Position numbers and translations under genes: made by a program. The notes under the pieces were generated by a model. The model did not search any database and was not told the origin of the DNA. It saw only the letters and a program-made list of their open reading frames with translations. A stretch of 64,000 nucleotides of DNA from Streptomyces sp. NBC_00358 (GTDB taxonomy: Bacteria > Actinomycetota > Actinomycetes > Streptomycetales > Streptomycetaceae), in assembly GCF_036099295.1 (NCBI RefSeq), contig NZ_CP107976.1:1984001-2048000 (forward strand). Reading direction: 5' to 3'. This document shows positions 52,942-61,148 of the stretch, piece by piece (the stretch's first letter is position 1; every line of letters begins with the position of its first letter).

Positions 52942-54348
52942 TCACACCTCGGATTCCGCCCCCAGTCGAGACCGTGGCCGCGGCCGTGACCCGAGGTGGG
53001 CGCCGCCGGCAGGTTCGCCCGGCGAACGCCACCGAGTGGACAGCGCCCACCCGCCGGCGGCGACCGCCGACAGCGCGAGGGCGGCCAGCGTCAGCGTGGT
53101 GTGGGATCCGGCGCCGTCGGCCGTCCGGGCGACCGGGTTGGGCAGGCCGAGCCGGTCGGCCAGCCAGCCGACGGCCGCCGTGGCGGTGATCAGTGCCCCG
53201 CCCACCCGGAGCGCGGGCTGCACCCTCAGCCGGGCGATCACCAGCAGTGCGGGCAGCGCCAGGCAGACCAGCAGCAACTGGACCAGTTCGATGCCCAGGT
53301 TGAAGCCGAAGAGGCTGAACACCAGTTGCCCGGTGGACAGGTGCATCTCGGCGAGCACGAAGGAGAACGCCATGCCGTGGCCGAGGCCGAAGACGCCCGC
53401 CACCACCGCTTCCCGGCCCGGGAACAGGGGGCGGACCGCGTGGACGGCGCCGACGAGGATACTGACGGCGATGAAGGCCTCGACCGGCCGGCCGGGGATC
53501 TCCAGTCGGCCGAGGGCGGTGGCGGCCAGGGCGACGGAGTGGCCGACGGTGAAGGCGATCGTGACGCGGCCGATGCGCCCGAGCGCGGCACGGGCGCCGA
53601 CCAGACCGTGCCAGCGCCGCCCGGTGGCCCGCAGCGGTGCGGGCAGGAGCAGTATGAGCAGGAACAGCAGGTGGTCGGTGCCGGTGAGGATGTGCTCGCC
53701 GCCGAGTTCGGTCATGGCGACGAAGCCGCGCCAGGTGCTGCCGTTCCCGAGGTCGACGGTCAGGGGCGGGACCTTCATGTGCCGGATGTCGAGGCTGATG
53801 GTGCCGACCTGGGAGGCACCTCCGCCCCCGACCCGGCCGGCGGCCCAGTCCTGTCGTACGGAAACCAGCGTCACATGGGTGACGACCTGATGGACGATCA
53901 CGTCGTAGTGCAGGGTGAAGTGCCGTACGTCCCCGCGGGGCGGAGGGGTGAGCACGGCTTCGGCGACCAGCTCCCGGTAGGGGCCGGTCGAGGTCTGCTC
54001 GGTGCGGCTGAGACCGAGTGCGCCGATGCCGACCCGCCAGGCCTCGCCCCGAAGGGTTGTCGGGCGGATGTGCCGGCCGAGGTACGCGCGGATGGCCGTC
54101 GCCTTTGCGGGCAGGGCGGCGGGTTCGACGCTGTTCAGGTCGATCCCGCTGGCCCGGGAGAAGTCGTCGACCGGCAGTTCCAGCCGAGCGGTGACCGAGG
54201 CCTTGTACACGTCGAGCCGGACCACCGAGTGCGGCATCGGGTGCGCGGCGGCCGACGGCGCCCCGAGCAGGAGCGCCGCCGGTACCGCGATCGCGAGCCC
54301 GGCCACCAGGCGTAGTGCTGTGGTCAGCCAGTTCCGCGGTCGGGTCAT
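52942..54348 (-). CDS. HupE/UreJ family membrane protein
   Basis: 468 residues. A signal-like first segment (about 8-35), an extracellular beta-rich domain (about 36-220), then the HupE/UreJ core with GGEHILTGTDHLLFLLILLLP, FTVGHSVALAATALG, FGLGHGMAFSFVLAEM and FGFNLGIELVQLLLV; seven or so membrane segments in all. The His/Asp-rich segments suggest metal (nickel or similar) transport. It overlaps the DUF3500 gene by 4 nt (ATGA), so the two proteins act together. The C-terminus is Arg/Pro-rich. Confidence 0.88.
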   Translation of the reverse strand: MTRPRNWLTTALRLVAGLAIAVPAALLLGAPSAAAHPMPHSVVRLDVYKASVTARLELPVDDFSRASGIDLNSVEPAALPAKATAIRAYLGRHIRPTTLRGEAWRVGIGALGLSRTEQTSTGPYRELVAEAVLTPPPRGDVRHFTLHYDVIVHQVVTHVTLVSVRQDWAAGRVGGGGASQVGTISLDIRHMKVPPLTVDLGNGSTWRGFVAMTELGGEHILTGTDHLLFLLILLLPAPLRATGRRWHGLVGARAALGRIGRVTIAFTVGHSVALAATALGRLEIPGRPVEAFIAVSILVGAVHAVRPLFPGREAVVAGVFGLGHGMAFSFVLAEMHLSTGQLVFSLFGFNLGIELVQLLLVCLALPALLVIARLRVQPALRVGGALITATAAVGWLADRLGLPNPVARTADGAGSHTTLTLAALALSAVAAGGWALSTRWRSPGEPAGGAHLGSRPRPRSRLGAESEV

Positions 54349-55634
54349 GAGAAGCTGAACTCGCTTCCGTAGTCGCGGGTGTGGTCGCGGTACACGGAGT
54401 GGTAGTGGATCTGGCCGCGGAAGACGACACCGCTCTGGCAGACGAACTCGATCCAGACGCCGGGGCCGTCGATGCGCACGTAGTCGCCCTGGGTGTCCAG
54501 GCCGGTGCCGCCGGAGTAGCCGACGTAGGTCTGGTTCAGCTCGTGCGCGTACGTCTTCATGAGCCGCTTCGCGGTGGCGTCGTCCACGTTGGCGACCCAG
54601 GGGTGGATGGCCCGCAGGACGAGTTGCTTCTGCTTGGGTGTGAGCGAGCTGACCGGGACGCCCTCCTTCGTCTCCGGGAACTGGCCGTCCTTGCCGGGGC
54701 CGAGGAGCACGTCGCTGAACGACTCGGACAGCTTGGCCTTCGCCAACTGCTCCGTGTTCAGGCCGCCGGTCAGGGCGAGCAGTCCGTCTCGCTGCTCGGC
54801 CAGGGGCGTGTACGTGGTGCCGTCGTCCCCGGTCCAGGTGGTGGGCTCGACGCCGATGAAGAACGGGCTGCCGCTCACCGGCCGGCCGTCCCGGTAGGTG
54901 ATGTTCACGGCGAGGTGGTGCCCGCCGAAGTGCAACTGCCAGGTGCCGTCCGCCGAGGGGGTGCCCAGGAACGCCATGAAGTAGACACCGCTGCCGTAGC
55001 CGAACGCGCCTCCACCGCCGCCAGGGCCGCCGGACGGCGGGGTGCCGGTCGGAGCGTCCGTGGCCGTCGGAGCGTCGGTGGCCGACGAGCTCGGGTCCGC
55101 GGAGGCGGACGGGTCGGCCGAGGTCGTGCCGGACGCGCTGTCCGCAGGAGCCGGCGCGGAGGCGGAGCTGGAGCTCTGCGCCGCGTCCAGTACGTCGTCG
55201 GCCTTGATGATCTGCGTGATCTGGTCGTACCCGGTGCCCTTGCCGCCACCCGTGGCGACCTTCAACACCTTCATGGCGGCGGCCAGTTGGGTATCCGTCA
55301 GCGAGCCGAGCCGGATGCCGGGCCGGCAGGACGAGCCGCACGGCAGGTTCGACCACGCCGTCGCGTTCGCCTCGGAGAAGTCCAGCAGCACCTCCGACTG
55401 CTGGTCCGCGTCCAGCGTGTTCAGGAACGCGTTGGCGGCGCTGACCACTGCCTTCGCGCCGGTGGCGTGCTGGTCGACCGGCCGATGGACGGCGGCCGAA
55501 TTACCGGCCTGCTCAACCGTCGAGGCATTCGCCACAGCAAAACCGCCACCGCCCAGCACAATTGCGGTGACGGCGCCGCCTATGGCTCGCCAAGTCCGTC
55601 GTATGCGCACTCGACGGGTTCTTTCTCTACTCAC
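54345..55634 (-). CDS. Exported DUF3500 family protein
   Basis: 429 residues. A twin-basic N-terminus (RIRRTWRAIGGAVTAIVLGGGGFAVANAS) forms a signal peptide or anchor. DUF3500 features follow: AANAFLNTLDADQQSEVLLDF, GVYFMAFLGTP, WQLHFGGHHLAVNITY and the C-terminal EFVCQSGVVFRGQIHYHSVYRD, a His-rich part that could bind metal. A Ser/Ala/Pro-rich insert lies at about 145-200. GTG 55634 has AAAGGAG at seven nt. Its partner is the HupE-like protein; function unknown. Confidence 0.85.
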   Translation of the reverse strand: MSRERTRRVRIRRTWRAIGGAVTAIVLGGGGFAVANASTVEQAGNSAAVHRPVDQHATGAKAVVSAANAFLNTLDADQQSEVLLDFSEANATAWSNLPCGSSCRPGIRLGSLTDTQLAAAMKVLKVATGGGKGTGYDQITQIIKADDVLDAAQSSSSASAPAPADSASGTTSADPSASADPSSSATDAPTATDAPTGTPPSGGPGGGGGAFGYGSGVYFMAFLGTPSADGTWQLHFGGHHLAVNITYRDGRPVSGSPFFIGVEPTTWTGDDGTTYTPLAEQRDGLLALTGGLNTEQLAKAKLSESFSDVLLGPGKDGQFPETKEGVPVSSLTPKQKQLVLRAIHPWVANVDDATAKRLMKTYAHELNQTYVGYSGGTGLDTQGDYVRIDGPGVWIEFVCQSGVVFRGQIHYHSVYRDHTRDYGSEFSFS

Positions 55635-56176
55635 GAACCACTCCTTTGAATCCGGAATGACGTCCCGGCCGTACGGGCAGCGCCCATCGGCCGACTTCGA
55701 GATCACTGTGTCCGCGCAACACCGGACGATTGCCCACAACTACTGACCGCTCGGCAGCGGTTGAGGGCAGCGATGAATCACACGGCAGGCATCCGGCCAT
55801 CCCCGTGCGATTGTTGACAACATTATCAACGTTCTCACCGGAATCTCAATGCACCGTCAGATGGACAGGACATTCTTGAGTCATTCACAGAACGGCGAGA
55901 ATTCGATGAATTCGCTTACGCATTTGACAGGCTGCTCTTATCGCGCAAATAGAATTGCCTGTTATGGCGACCGGAATGAGACCCCCGAGGCCGGGCCGCG
56001 AGCCGGCACCGCGGAGGCAGGGCGCGTTCGTGCGGGAGGACGCGCGGCGCGGGGTCCCTGCCCCAGCCCCGACTCGACCGACTCGACCGGACAGCGGCAT
56101 CAGAGTCGGCAGTCGGCAGTCGGCAGTCGGCAGTCGGCAGTCACAAGACCTGACACCGTCGTACGCGCGCCGCTCG
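55635..56176. other. AT-richer intergenic region
   Basis: About 540 bp without a supported gene, clearly lower in GC than its surroundings between 55740 and 55970. It contains GTTGACAACATTATCAACG (55813-55831), an imperfect palindrome that could be an operator or promoter for the DUF3500 gene, and a plus-strand TTGACA (55924-55929) with TAGAAT 20 nt further on. The open frame at 55849-56196 lacks homology and reads into the heptamer repeat. Confidence 0.4.
56104..56138. repeat. Heptanucleotide tandem repeat
   Basis: Five exact copies of AGTCGGC followed by a partial sixth. A simple microsatellite-type repeat just beyond the end of the 56177-56872 gene. Confidence 0.9.
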
Positions 56177-56872
56177 CTATCTCGGCTCGTCGGTGAGGAC
56201 GATGCCGCGGGCGAGGACATCGAGATCGGGGAGGGCGCCGTAGAGCCGGCCCAGTTCGTTGGTGAAGGCGACGAGGCGGATGTCGGCGGGGCGGGTGGTG
56301 GTGCGCCAGTAGTAGGTGAGGACGCCGATCAGCCCGTCAGGGTCCTCGGGTTCCTCCCGTCTCACCGGTACGAACGCCAGGCTGCGCAGTCCGGCGCCCA
56401 GGGAATCGCTGACGAACTGCTCCTCGATCGGTTTCCGCCCGCCCGTCCTGTGGTGGTGGAACGATCCGGCGTAGTGCGTCTCGGCCGAGGCGTCGTCGCG
56501 CGCGGGTTCCCAGACTCCGAGGAAGGCCGGCACCGGGGGCTTGCGCAGGTCGGGCCAGTACAACAGGTGGTAGTGCGCGTCCACGAGGTCGAAGAGCCGA
56601 GCGTAGACGTCGAGGATCTGGGCGGCGACCCGCTCCCGCAGGTCGTCGCCGGCCTCGCCGCGGATCAACTCCCGCTGCCGGACGACCAGGGCGGCTGCCA
56701 GTTGCTCGGCGTACTCCGCCGAGTCCTTCCACACGGTGCCCTCGAAGACGGCCGGCAACGCGACCCACTCGGGTCCCGGTTCACCCACCTCCAGCCCGTA
56801 GGCGGAAGAGGCGTGCGGCCAGTCGCCGGGCTCGGGCAGCAGGGAGGGCAGACGGGAAGGGAGGTCGGTCAT
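56177..56872 (-). CDS. Hypothetical protein of the type VII secretion cassette (231 aa)
   Basis: 231 residues, soluble, acidic; no signal or membrane segment. Segments such as LRERVAAQILDVYARLFDLVDAHYHLLYWPDLRK and VLTYYWRTTTRPADIRLVAFT suggest an alpha/beta protein. I do not recognise the family. It overlaps the upstream gene by 4 nt and is last in a run of five genes that starts with a WXG100 protein, so it is probably an accessory or chaperone-like factor. Confidence 0.7.
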   Translation of the reverse strand: MTDLPSRLPSLLPEPGDWPHASSAYGLEVGEPGPEWVALPAVFEGTVWKDSAEYAEQLAAALVVRQRELIRGEAGDDLRERVAAQILDVYARLFDLVDAHYHLLYWPDLRKPPVPAFLGVWEPARDDASAETHYAGSFHHHRTGGRKPIEEQFVSDSLGAGLRSLAFVPVRREEPEDPDGLIGVLTYYWRTTTRPADIRLVAFTNELGRLYGALPDLDVLARGIVLTDEPR

Positions 56873-57531
56873 CGGGCACCCCGGAGGTTCTGGACCGGTC
56901 GAGACATCTCGGCGTCGTCGGACGACCGCCAGCGGAACGTGGTCATCACGGCGTCGAAGAGATCGACGAGCAGCAGGGACAGCTCGCCGTCCACGTCCTC
57001 CGCGCCGACGGTCGAGAACGCGACGGTCAGCCATCGCGACGCCTGCCCCGGTACCGGCACCTGGTAGTCGACGCGGCGGGAGGGGAACTCGACGCCACGC
57101 CCGGGGTCGGCCTGTGCGGTCCGCTCGGTACGCACGGCCGGCGCGCCGTCGATGTCCACGACCTCCCGCCCGTCCCCGGAGCCCGCCAGGAGCAGGACCG
57201 TCTCCTGCGCACCCACGTCATCGGCTTCGGCGAGCCGGGTCTCGGACACCAGGATCGAAGCGGGAACGGATATGCCGTGCATCAACTCGACGGGCAGGTA
57301 GAGGTCGAGCCCGTCGGCCTCCCGGGCATCCTCGACGCGCTGCCACAGCCGTGCCTCGAGATCCCGCCGGTAGGTGAACACCTCGTCGCGGGGCATGCCC
57401 TCGAAGGCGTGGTCGAGAACGCGCCTCACGCCCGGCTCGGTGCCGCGGCGGAGCGGGATCCGGCGCCAGCCCGGTGGAAGGACAAGGGCGTACGACGTCG
57501 GGGACCCCGACGCTTCCTGGGCGGCGCTCAC
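56869..57531 (-). CDS. Hypothetical protein of the type VII secretion cassette (220 aa)
   Basis: 220 residues: YALVLPPGWRRIPLRRGTE at the start, an alpha-helical middle and a beta-rich end (SRWLTVAFSTVGAEDVDGELSLLLVDLFDAVMTTFRW). Proteins of this shape are common beside WXG100 and T7SS-secreted genes in Streptomyces; the role is unknown. GTG 57531 overlaps the membrane-protein stop by 4 nt. Confidence 0.75.
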   Translation of the reverse strand: MSAAQEASGSPTSYALVLPPGWRRIPLRRGTEPGVRRVLDHAFEGMPRDEVFTYRRDLEARLWQRVEDAREADGLDLYLPVELMHGISVPASILVSETRLAEADDVGAQETVLLLAGSGDGREVVDIDGAPAVRTERTAQADPGRGVEFPSRRVDYQVPVPGQASRWLTVAFSTVGAEDVDGELSLLLVDLFDAVMTTFRWRSSDDAEMSRPVQNLRGAR

Positions 57532-58190
57532 CGTACGGTCCCCGACTTCTCAAGCCTGTTCCGGGCGGCTTGCCTGCGTGCGGTCCGGCGGCCGAGGGCG
57601 CCGTGGACGAGGATGCCGACGGAGGCGGCGCAGGCCACGAAGGCCGCCCAACAGGCGATCGCCCAAGCGCCGCCCAGCTCGCCGGACGCGGACGCCACAC
57701 CCCCGCTGATCAAGGTGAACAGCCCCCCGACCAGCCAGAAGTGCGGCGGCGGTGCGTCGGCGTCGAGCGTGAGCGGCAGGGAGCCGTCGAACACACCCTT
57801 GCGCGAGTTGCGGAGCAGATAGCCGACGAAGCCCTTGGCCGTCTCCGGCCTGGGCCCCGGCTTCCGCTTGAGCAGTTCGGGTGCGTGCCAAAGGAAGGTG
57901 GCCGGGAACGTCAGGAGCCAGCAGACGACCCATCCGGCGAACAGCAGGCCCTCGGCGGTCCGGCCGCGGTGGTCCGCGCCCAGCAGCCACAGCCCGAGCG
58001 CCAACAGGCCGGCCCATACCCAGAATCCGAGGAAGCTGCATGTCAGAAGGACATACGCGTACTCACGGATGAGCGGTGGCAGGGGCGGACGCCCTGTCCC
58101 TCCCCTCGCCGTTTCCTGCTCCGCCGCACGCCTCGAAAGCTCGGACTCGATGGGCGAGCGCTGGGCGCCACCGGGTTCTCGTGCTGCCAT
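57528..58190 (-). CDS. Membrane protein of the type VII secretion cassette
   Basis: 220 residues (ATG 58190; ATG 58208 would add six). Four or five hydrophobic segments (YAYVLLTCSFLGFWVWAGL, LLFAGWVVCWLLTFPATFL, FWLVGGLFTLISGGVA, AIACWAAFVACAASVGILVHG) with a soluble loop between them. No recognised family. It overlaps or abuts the T7SS-signal protein gene and so belongs to the same operon. Confidence 0.78.
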   Translation of the reverse strand: MAAREPGGAQRSPIESELSRRAAEQETARGGTGRPPLPPLIREYAYVLLTCSFLGFWVWAGLLALGLWLLGADHRGRTAEGLLFAGWVVCWLLTFPATFLWHAPELLKRKPGPRPETAKGFVGYLLRNSRKGVFDGSLPLTLDADAPPPHFWLVGGLFTLISGGVASASGELGGAWAIACWAAFVACAASVGILVHGALGRRTARRQAARNRLEKSGTVR

Positions 58191-58201
58191 CCTGACGATC
58201 C

Positions 58202-59593
58202 TCACCATGTTGATCCGGTCTCGACTGTCGCCCAACTCTTGGTGTCCGTCCAGAAGTTGTCGGCTCCGAAGTACGGGCCGACCATCCCGAACGCCTTGTC
58301 GAACGTGTCCACTGCCGTGCCCGCGAAGAAGGCCCCCTGGCTGAGCCGCATCGCCCCCGCCCCCTTCGCGATCTCCCCCGTGATCCGCGAGGACTCCGGG
58401 AACCGTGACGCCGCCCCACTGAAATACGCCTTCAGCGAGGCTGCCTCCGGGCCTCCCCCGGCGAGGTTCCTCAAGGCGTCCGCCTTCGGCAGCGACCGGC
58501 CGGACAGCGCCTTCGCATCCGCCAGCGCGCCCTTCTTCGCCGCCCACATGGCCTTCATGCCATCGCTCATCGTCTTCCGGGCCGCTTCGAACTCCTCGCT
58601 CCCGCGCACGCCGGCCTTGAGGACGCGCCCGGCCCTGGACAACTCGTCAAGGTTCTCCAGCTTGGACGCGGTCCACGCCATCTTCCCCAGGTTGACCGCT
58701 CCGGCGCCGCGCATGGCACCGCGTACCCCCTGCTCCGCCGCCTCCATTCCCGGTGCGGCGAGCCGGCCCACACCCATGGTGGCCAGCGCGAAGACGTCCA
58801 GACCCACATCGATCCAGTTGCCCTGGCCTGCCAGCGCCAAGGACGTGTGCAGCAGCAGCGCCCCGAGCGTCGCCCCGAGCGCGATCATCGCGATGATGTT
58901 GAGCCCGGGAATGAAGAGCGCCACGATCGCACAGGCGGTGGCCACCCAACACAGCACATTCGCCAGGTCGTTCAACAGCCGGGAGTGGTCTGCCATCCAG
59001 TTCTTGAACTTGTCCCAGCCCTTGTCGTGCAGCCCGTCCTTACTGATCGCCCGCCGGATCTTCCCCGCCCAGTGCCCGGCCCTCTCGTCACGGAGACCGA
59101 CGGCCTTGTCCAACTTGCCGCGGGCCCCGCTCAGATCGTCCTCGGCGCGTGAGAGCGCGTGCTGCCGCGCCGTCCGCGCCGTCCGCTCGGCATCCGTCAG
59201 CTTGACCTCGGGCTTCGCGTCCTGCTCGTGCGGCGGCTGATGGGCGTCCACGCGCCGCTGCGCCTCCTGGGCGTCCTCCAGCGCGGCATCGGCCTGCTTC
59301 TGGGCCTCTTCCAGATCGTCGGCCCAGTGACCGAGGTATCCGGAGACATGGCTGTAGCGGTGATGTGTCCTGCCGAGCCGGCCCGCCAGTTCGTCGGCCT
59401 TGCCGCGCAACGCGCCCGCGTACTCGCCCTTGAGCGCGTCGGTGTCCCGGCCGATCGCCTGAAGCCGCTCCACCTGCTCGCTGATCATCGTGGCCAGCTT
59501 GCCCAGACGCGTCGACTCCCGGCGTATCTCCGTCACATCACCCGGAACGGGGTCCTGGTCCTCGAGCGGACTCCAATCGACCGGACGTGCCAT
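58202..59593 (-). CDS. Putative T7SS-secreted protein with T7SS-signal-like N-terminus
   Basis: 463 residues. The start (MARPVDWSPLEDQDPVPGD) and helical stretch to about 180 resemble the 'putative T7SS-secreted protein' N-terminal domain of polymorphic toxins: long helices with heptad pattern (about 25-160). A strongly hydrophobic segment follows (CWVATACAIVALFIPGLNIIAMIALGATLGALLL, split here as about 210-245), then Ala-rich helices. The end (DNFWTDTKSWATVETGSTW) shows no recognisable toxin domain. ATG 59593 lies four bases after the WXG100 gene. Confidence 0.78.
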   Translation of the reverse strand: MARPVDWSPLEDQDPVPGDVTEIRRESTRLGKLATMISEQVERLQAIGRDTDALKGEYAGALRGKADELAGRLGRTHHRYSHVSGYLGHWADDLEEAQKQADAALEDAQEAQRRVDAHQPPHEQDAKPEVKLTDAERTARTARQHALSRAEDDLSGARGKLDKAVGLRDERAGHWAGKIRRAISKDGLHDKGWDKFKNWMADHSRLLNDLANVLCWVATACAIVALFIPGLNIIAMIALGATLGALLLHTSLALAGQGNWIDVGLDVFALATMGVGRLAAPGMEAAEQGVRGAMRGAGAVNLGKMAWTASKLENLDELSRAGRVLKAGVRGSEEFEAARKTMSDGMKAMWAAKKGALADAKALSGRSLPKADALRNLAGGGPEAASLKAYFSGAASRFPESSRITGEIAKGAGAMRLSQGAFFAGTAVDTFDKAFGMVGPYFGADNFWTDTKSWATVETGSTW

Positions 59594-59597
59594 CGTG

Positions 59598-59909
59598 TTA
59601 CTCCCCCGACCCCTTCTGCCCCTTGCCCCGCCCCTTCGTCGACTGCTCCAGTTCGTGGTCCAGGTCCCTGAAGGCCTTGTGGCAGTCCTCGGCCAGCGTG
59701 CCGACCGTCTTGATCGAGTCCAGCAGTTGCTTGCGGTGGTAGTCCCAGTTGTCGGCGAAGGCGTCCATCGCGCCGGCGATCGGACCGGAGCCCCAGATCC
59801 CCTTCAGGTCCCGCTGGTGACGGTCGGTGTTCTCGAACTCGTACTGGATCTTCTTCAGATTCCTGGCCGAATTCATCAGCAGATCGTCGTCGACGATCAG
59901 ATCGCTCAT
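59598..59909 (-). CDS. WXG100 family (EsxA-like) protein
   Basis: 103 residues, all helical, with the WxG turn GIWGSG at about 38-43 between two helices and a final Lys/Gly/Ser-rich tail. It is a typical small substrate or partner in type VII secretion. ATG 59909 has GGGGGGA upstream. It is first in the cassette. Confidence 0.85.
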   Translation of the reverse strand: MSDLIVDDDLLMNSARNLKKIQYEFENTDRHQRDLKGIWGSGPIAGAMDAFADNWDYHRKQLLDSIKTVGTLAEDCHKAFRDLDHELEQSTKGRGKGQKGSGE

Positions 59910-60212
59910 GGATTCCCCCCGTGGGCTTCATCGGTCGGCGGCTTGTCGCCCTAGTTCCCGAAGCGCGTCAACGCTACCCAAGAGGTGTGTGAGGCCACCG
60001 GGCGGGACTCCGTCAGGGGCGGGTCCTCCACCGGAGTGACGACACGCCTGCCCGGCACCGGCCGGTCCGCCGAACCCGCCTCTCAAGAGCCCGTCGTCCG
60101 GGGCGAGGACGAGTCGGTCCGGCACACCGCTTGACGGGAAGGAGATCACCGGCAGTCGGACCGCGAGCGACCCGGCGTGCAGGTGAACAGGCACGTACGT
60201 GGCCGGAGTTCG
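59910..60212. other. Intergenic region before the WXG100 operon
   Basis: About 300 bp without a gene; presumably holds the promoter of the WXG100 operon. A minus-strand TTGACG is present near 59973-59968 but no good -10 at normal spacing was found. Confidence 0.35.
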
Positions 60213-60749
60213 TCACATCTCCCGCGCAGGGCGGAATTCATGCGCGGGCAGCGGAAACCGGTCCCACAGAATCTCCGACCGGATCTCACCGGTGAGCACT
60301 GCGGTGAGGAACTGGGTCACGGTCATGTCGTAGCGCTCCCAGTCCTCTCCCGACTCGCTGTTGATCAAGGTAGGCCGAGAGTCGGGGTCGTCTGCCGACT
60401 GGACGAGCCAGTACAGGTACTCGCCGTTGTCCGTGGTCGCCCAGCAGACCAGGCGGTTGCCCCCGGATTCCATTTCCGCCGGCCTGTCCTCGAACTGCCA
60501 CAGGGAATCGTTCGCTTCTTCGCGTTCGGCGCTGATCTTGACCAGGTCGTAGACGTCATGGGGACAGCCTGGCTCCAGCAGGAGCAGGTACTCGTCCAGG
60601 AGTCCGCCGCCGTAGGCTTCGACGAGCTCCCGGTAGTCCGTGGGGAGCGCCGTGCGCAGCTCGGCTTCGACGACCTCCCAGTCCCAGGAGCGCTCCAGCG
60701 CCGCGGGCCCGCGCAGGAGCTCGGCGAGCCGACTCAGTTCCGGACTCAT
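60213..60749 (-). CDS. SMI1/KNR4 family protein (possible immunity protein)
   Basis: 178 residues with the SMI1/KNR4/SUKH fold marks LPTDYRELVEAYGGGLLDEYLLLLEPG, NRLVCWATTDNGEYLYWLV and DMTVTQFLTAVLTG. SUKH proteins often neutralise polymorphic toxins. It lies upstream of, and on the same strand as, the WXG100 cassette, which fits. ATG 60749 has GGGGAAAG at a fair distance. Confidence 0.88.
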   Translation of the reverse strand: MSPELSRLAELLRGPAALERSWDWEVVEAELRTALPTDYRELVEAYGGGLLDEYLLLLEPGCPHDVYDLVKISAEREEANDSLWQFEDRPAEMESGGNRLVCWATTDNGEYLYWLVQSADDPDSRPTLINSESGEDWERYDMTVTQFLTAVLTGEIRSEILWDRFPLPAHEFRPAREM

Positions 60750-60852
60750 TCGGCTTTCCCCTTCTCGTTGCCTTCTGCGGCTGCCGCGCACGCAGTAGCG
60801 CGTGGAAGGGGAGCCCGCTCCCCGAAGCTCTCGGGATCACGATCGGTCACGC

Positions 60853-60902
60853 ATACGCAGATGAGGGCCGCGACCAAATGGTCGCGGCCCTCATCTGCGT
60901 AT
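60853..60902 (-). terminator. Terminator of tRNA-Leu
   Basis: Perfect 24-bp inverted repeat with only AA between arms (in practice a loop of about eight bases), 20 nt downstream of the tRNA 3' end. Confidence 0.85.
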
Positions 60903-60922
60903 CGCTACAGCGAGTGTTGTTG

Positions 60923-61007
60923 TGTCCGAGGGGGGACTTGAACCCCCACGCCCGATAAAGGGCACTAGCACCTCAAGCTAGCGCGTCTGCCATTCCGCCA
61001 CCCGGAC
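60923..61007 (-). tRNA. tRNA-Leu (GAG)
   Basis: 85 nt on the minus strand. Acceptor stem GTCCGGG/CTCGGAC (one G-U), anticodon stem CTAGC/GCTAG with loop TTGAGGT, so the anticodon is GAG (reads CUC/CUU). A long variable arm (GTGCCCTTTATCGGGCGT) and T arm GGGGGTTCAAGTCCCCC are present. CCA is not encoded. Confidence 0.97.
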
Positions 61008-61148
61008 AAGGTGTCTGTCGCCTGGCCGGAGGTGTTCCCCGCGGCGACATGGACAACAATACCAAGGTTTCGGAGTGCCTTTCACCTGCATATCCGGGCC
61101 CCGGAGCGGGTCCACGGGGCGAGGTGGGGATGCGCCTACAGTCGCACC

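Noticed and set aside
52826..54430. 534-codon minus-strand frame overlapping the HupE-like gene
   Set aside because: Arg/His/Pro-rich shadow in another frame; the HupE frame has clear family motifs and a coupled start.
55849..56196. Small plus-strand ORF in the AT-rich gap
   Set aside because: No Shine-Dalgarno, no homology, and it reads through a heptanucleotide repeat.
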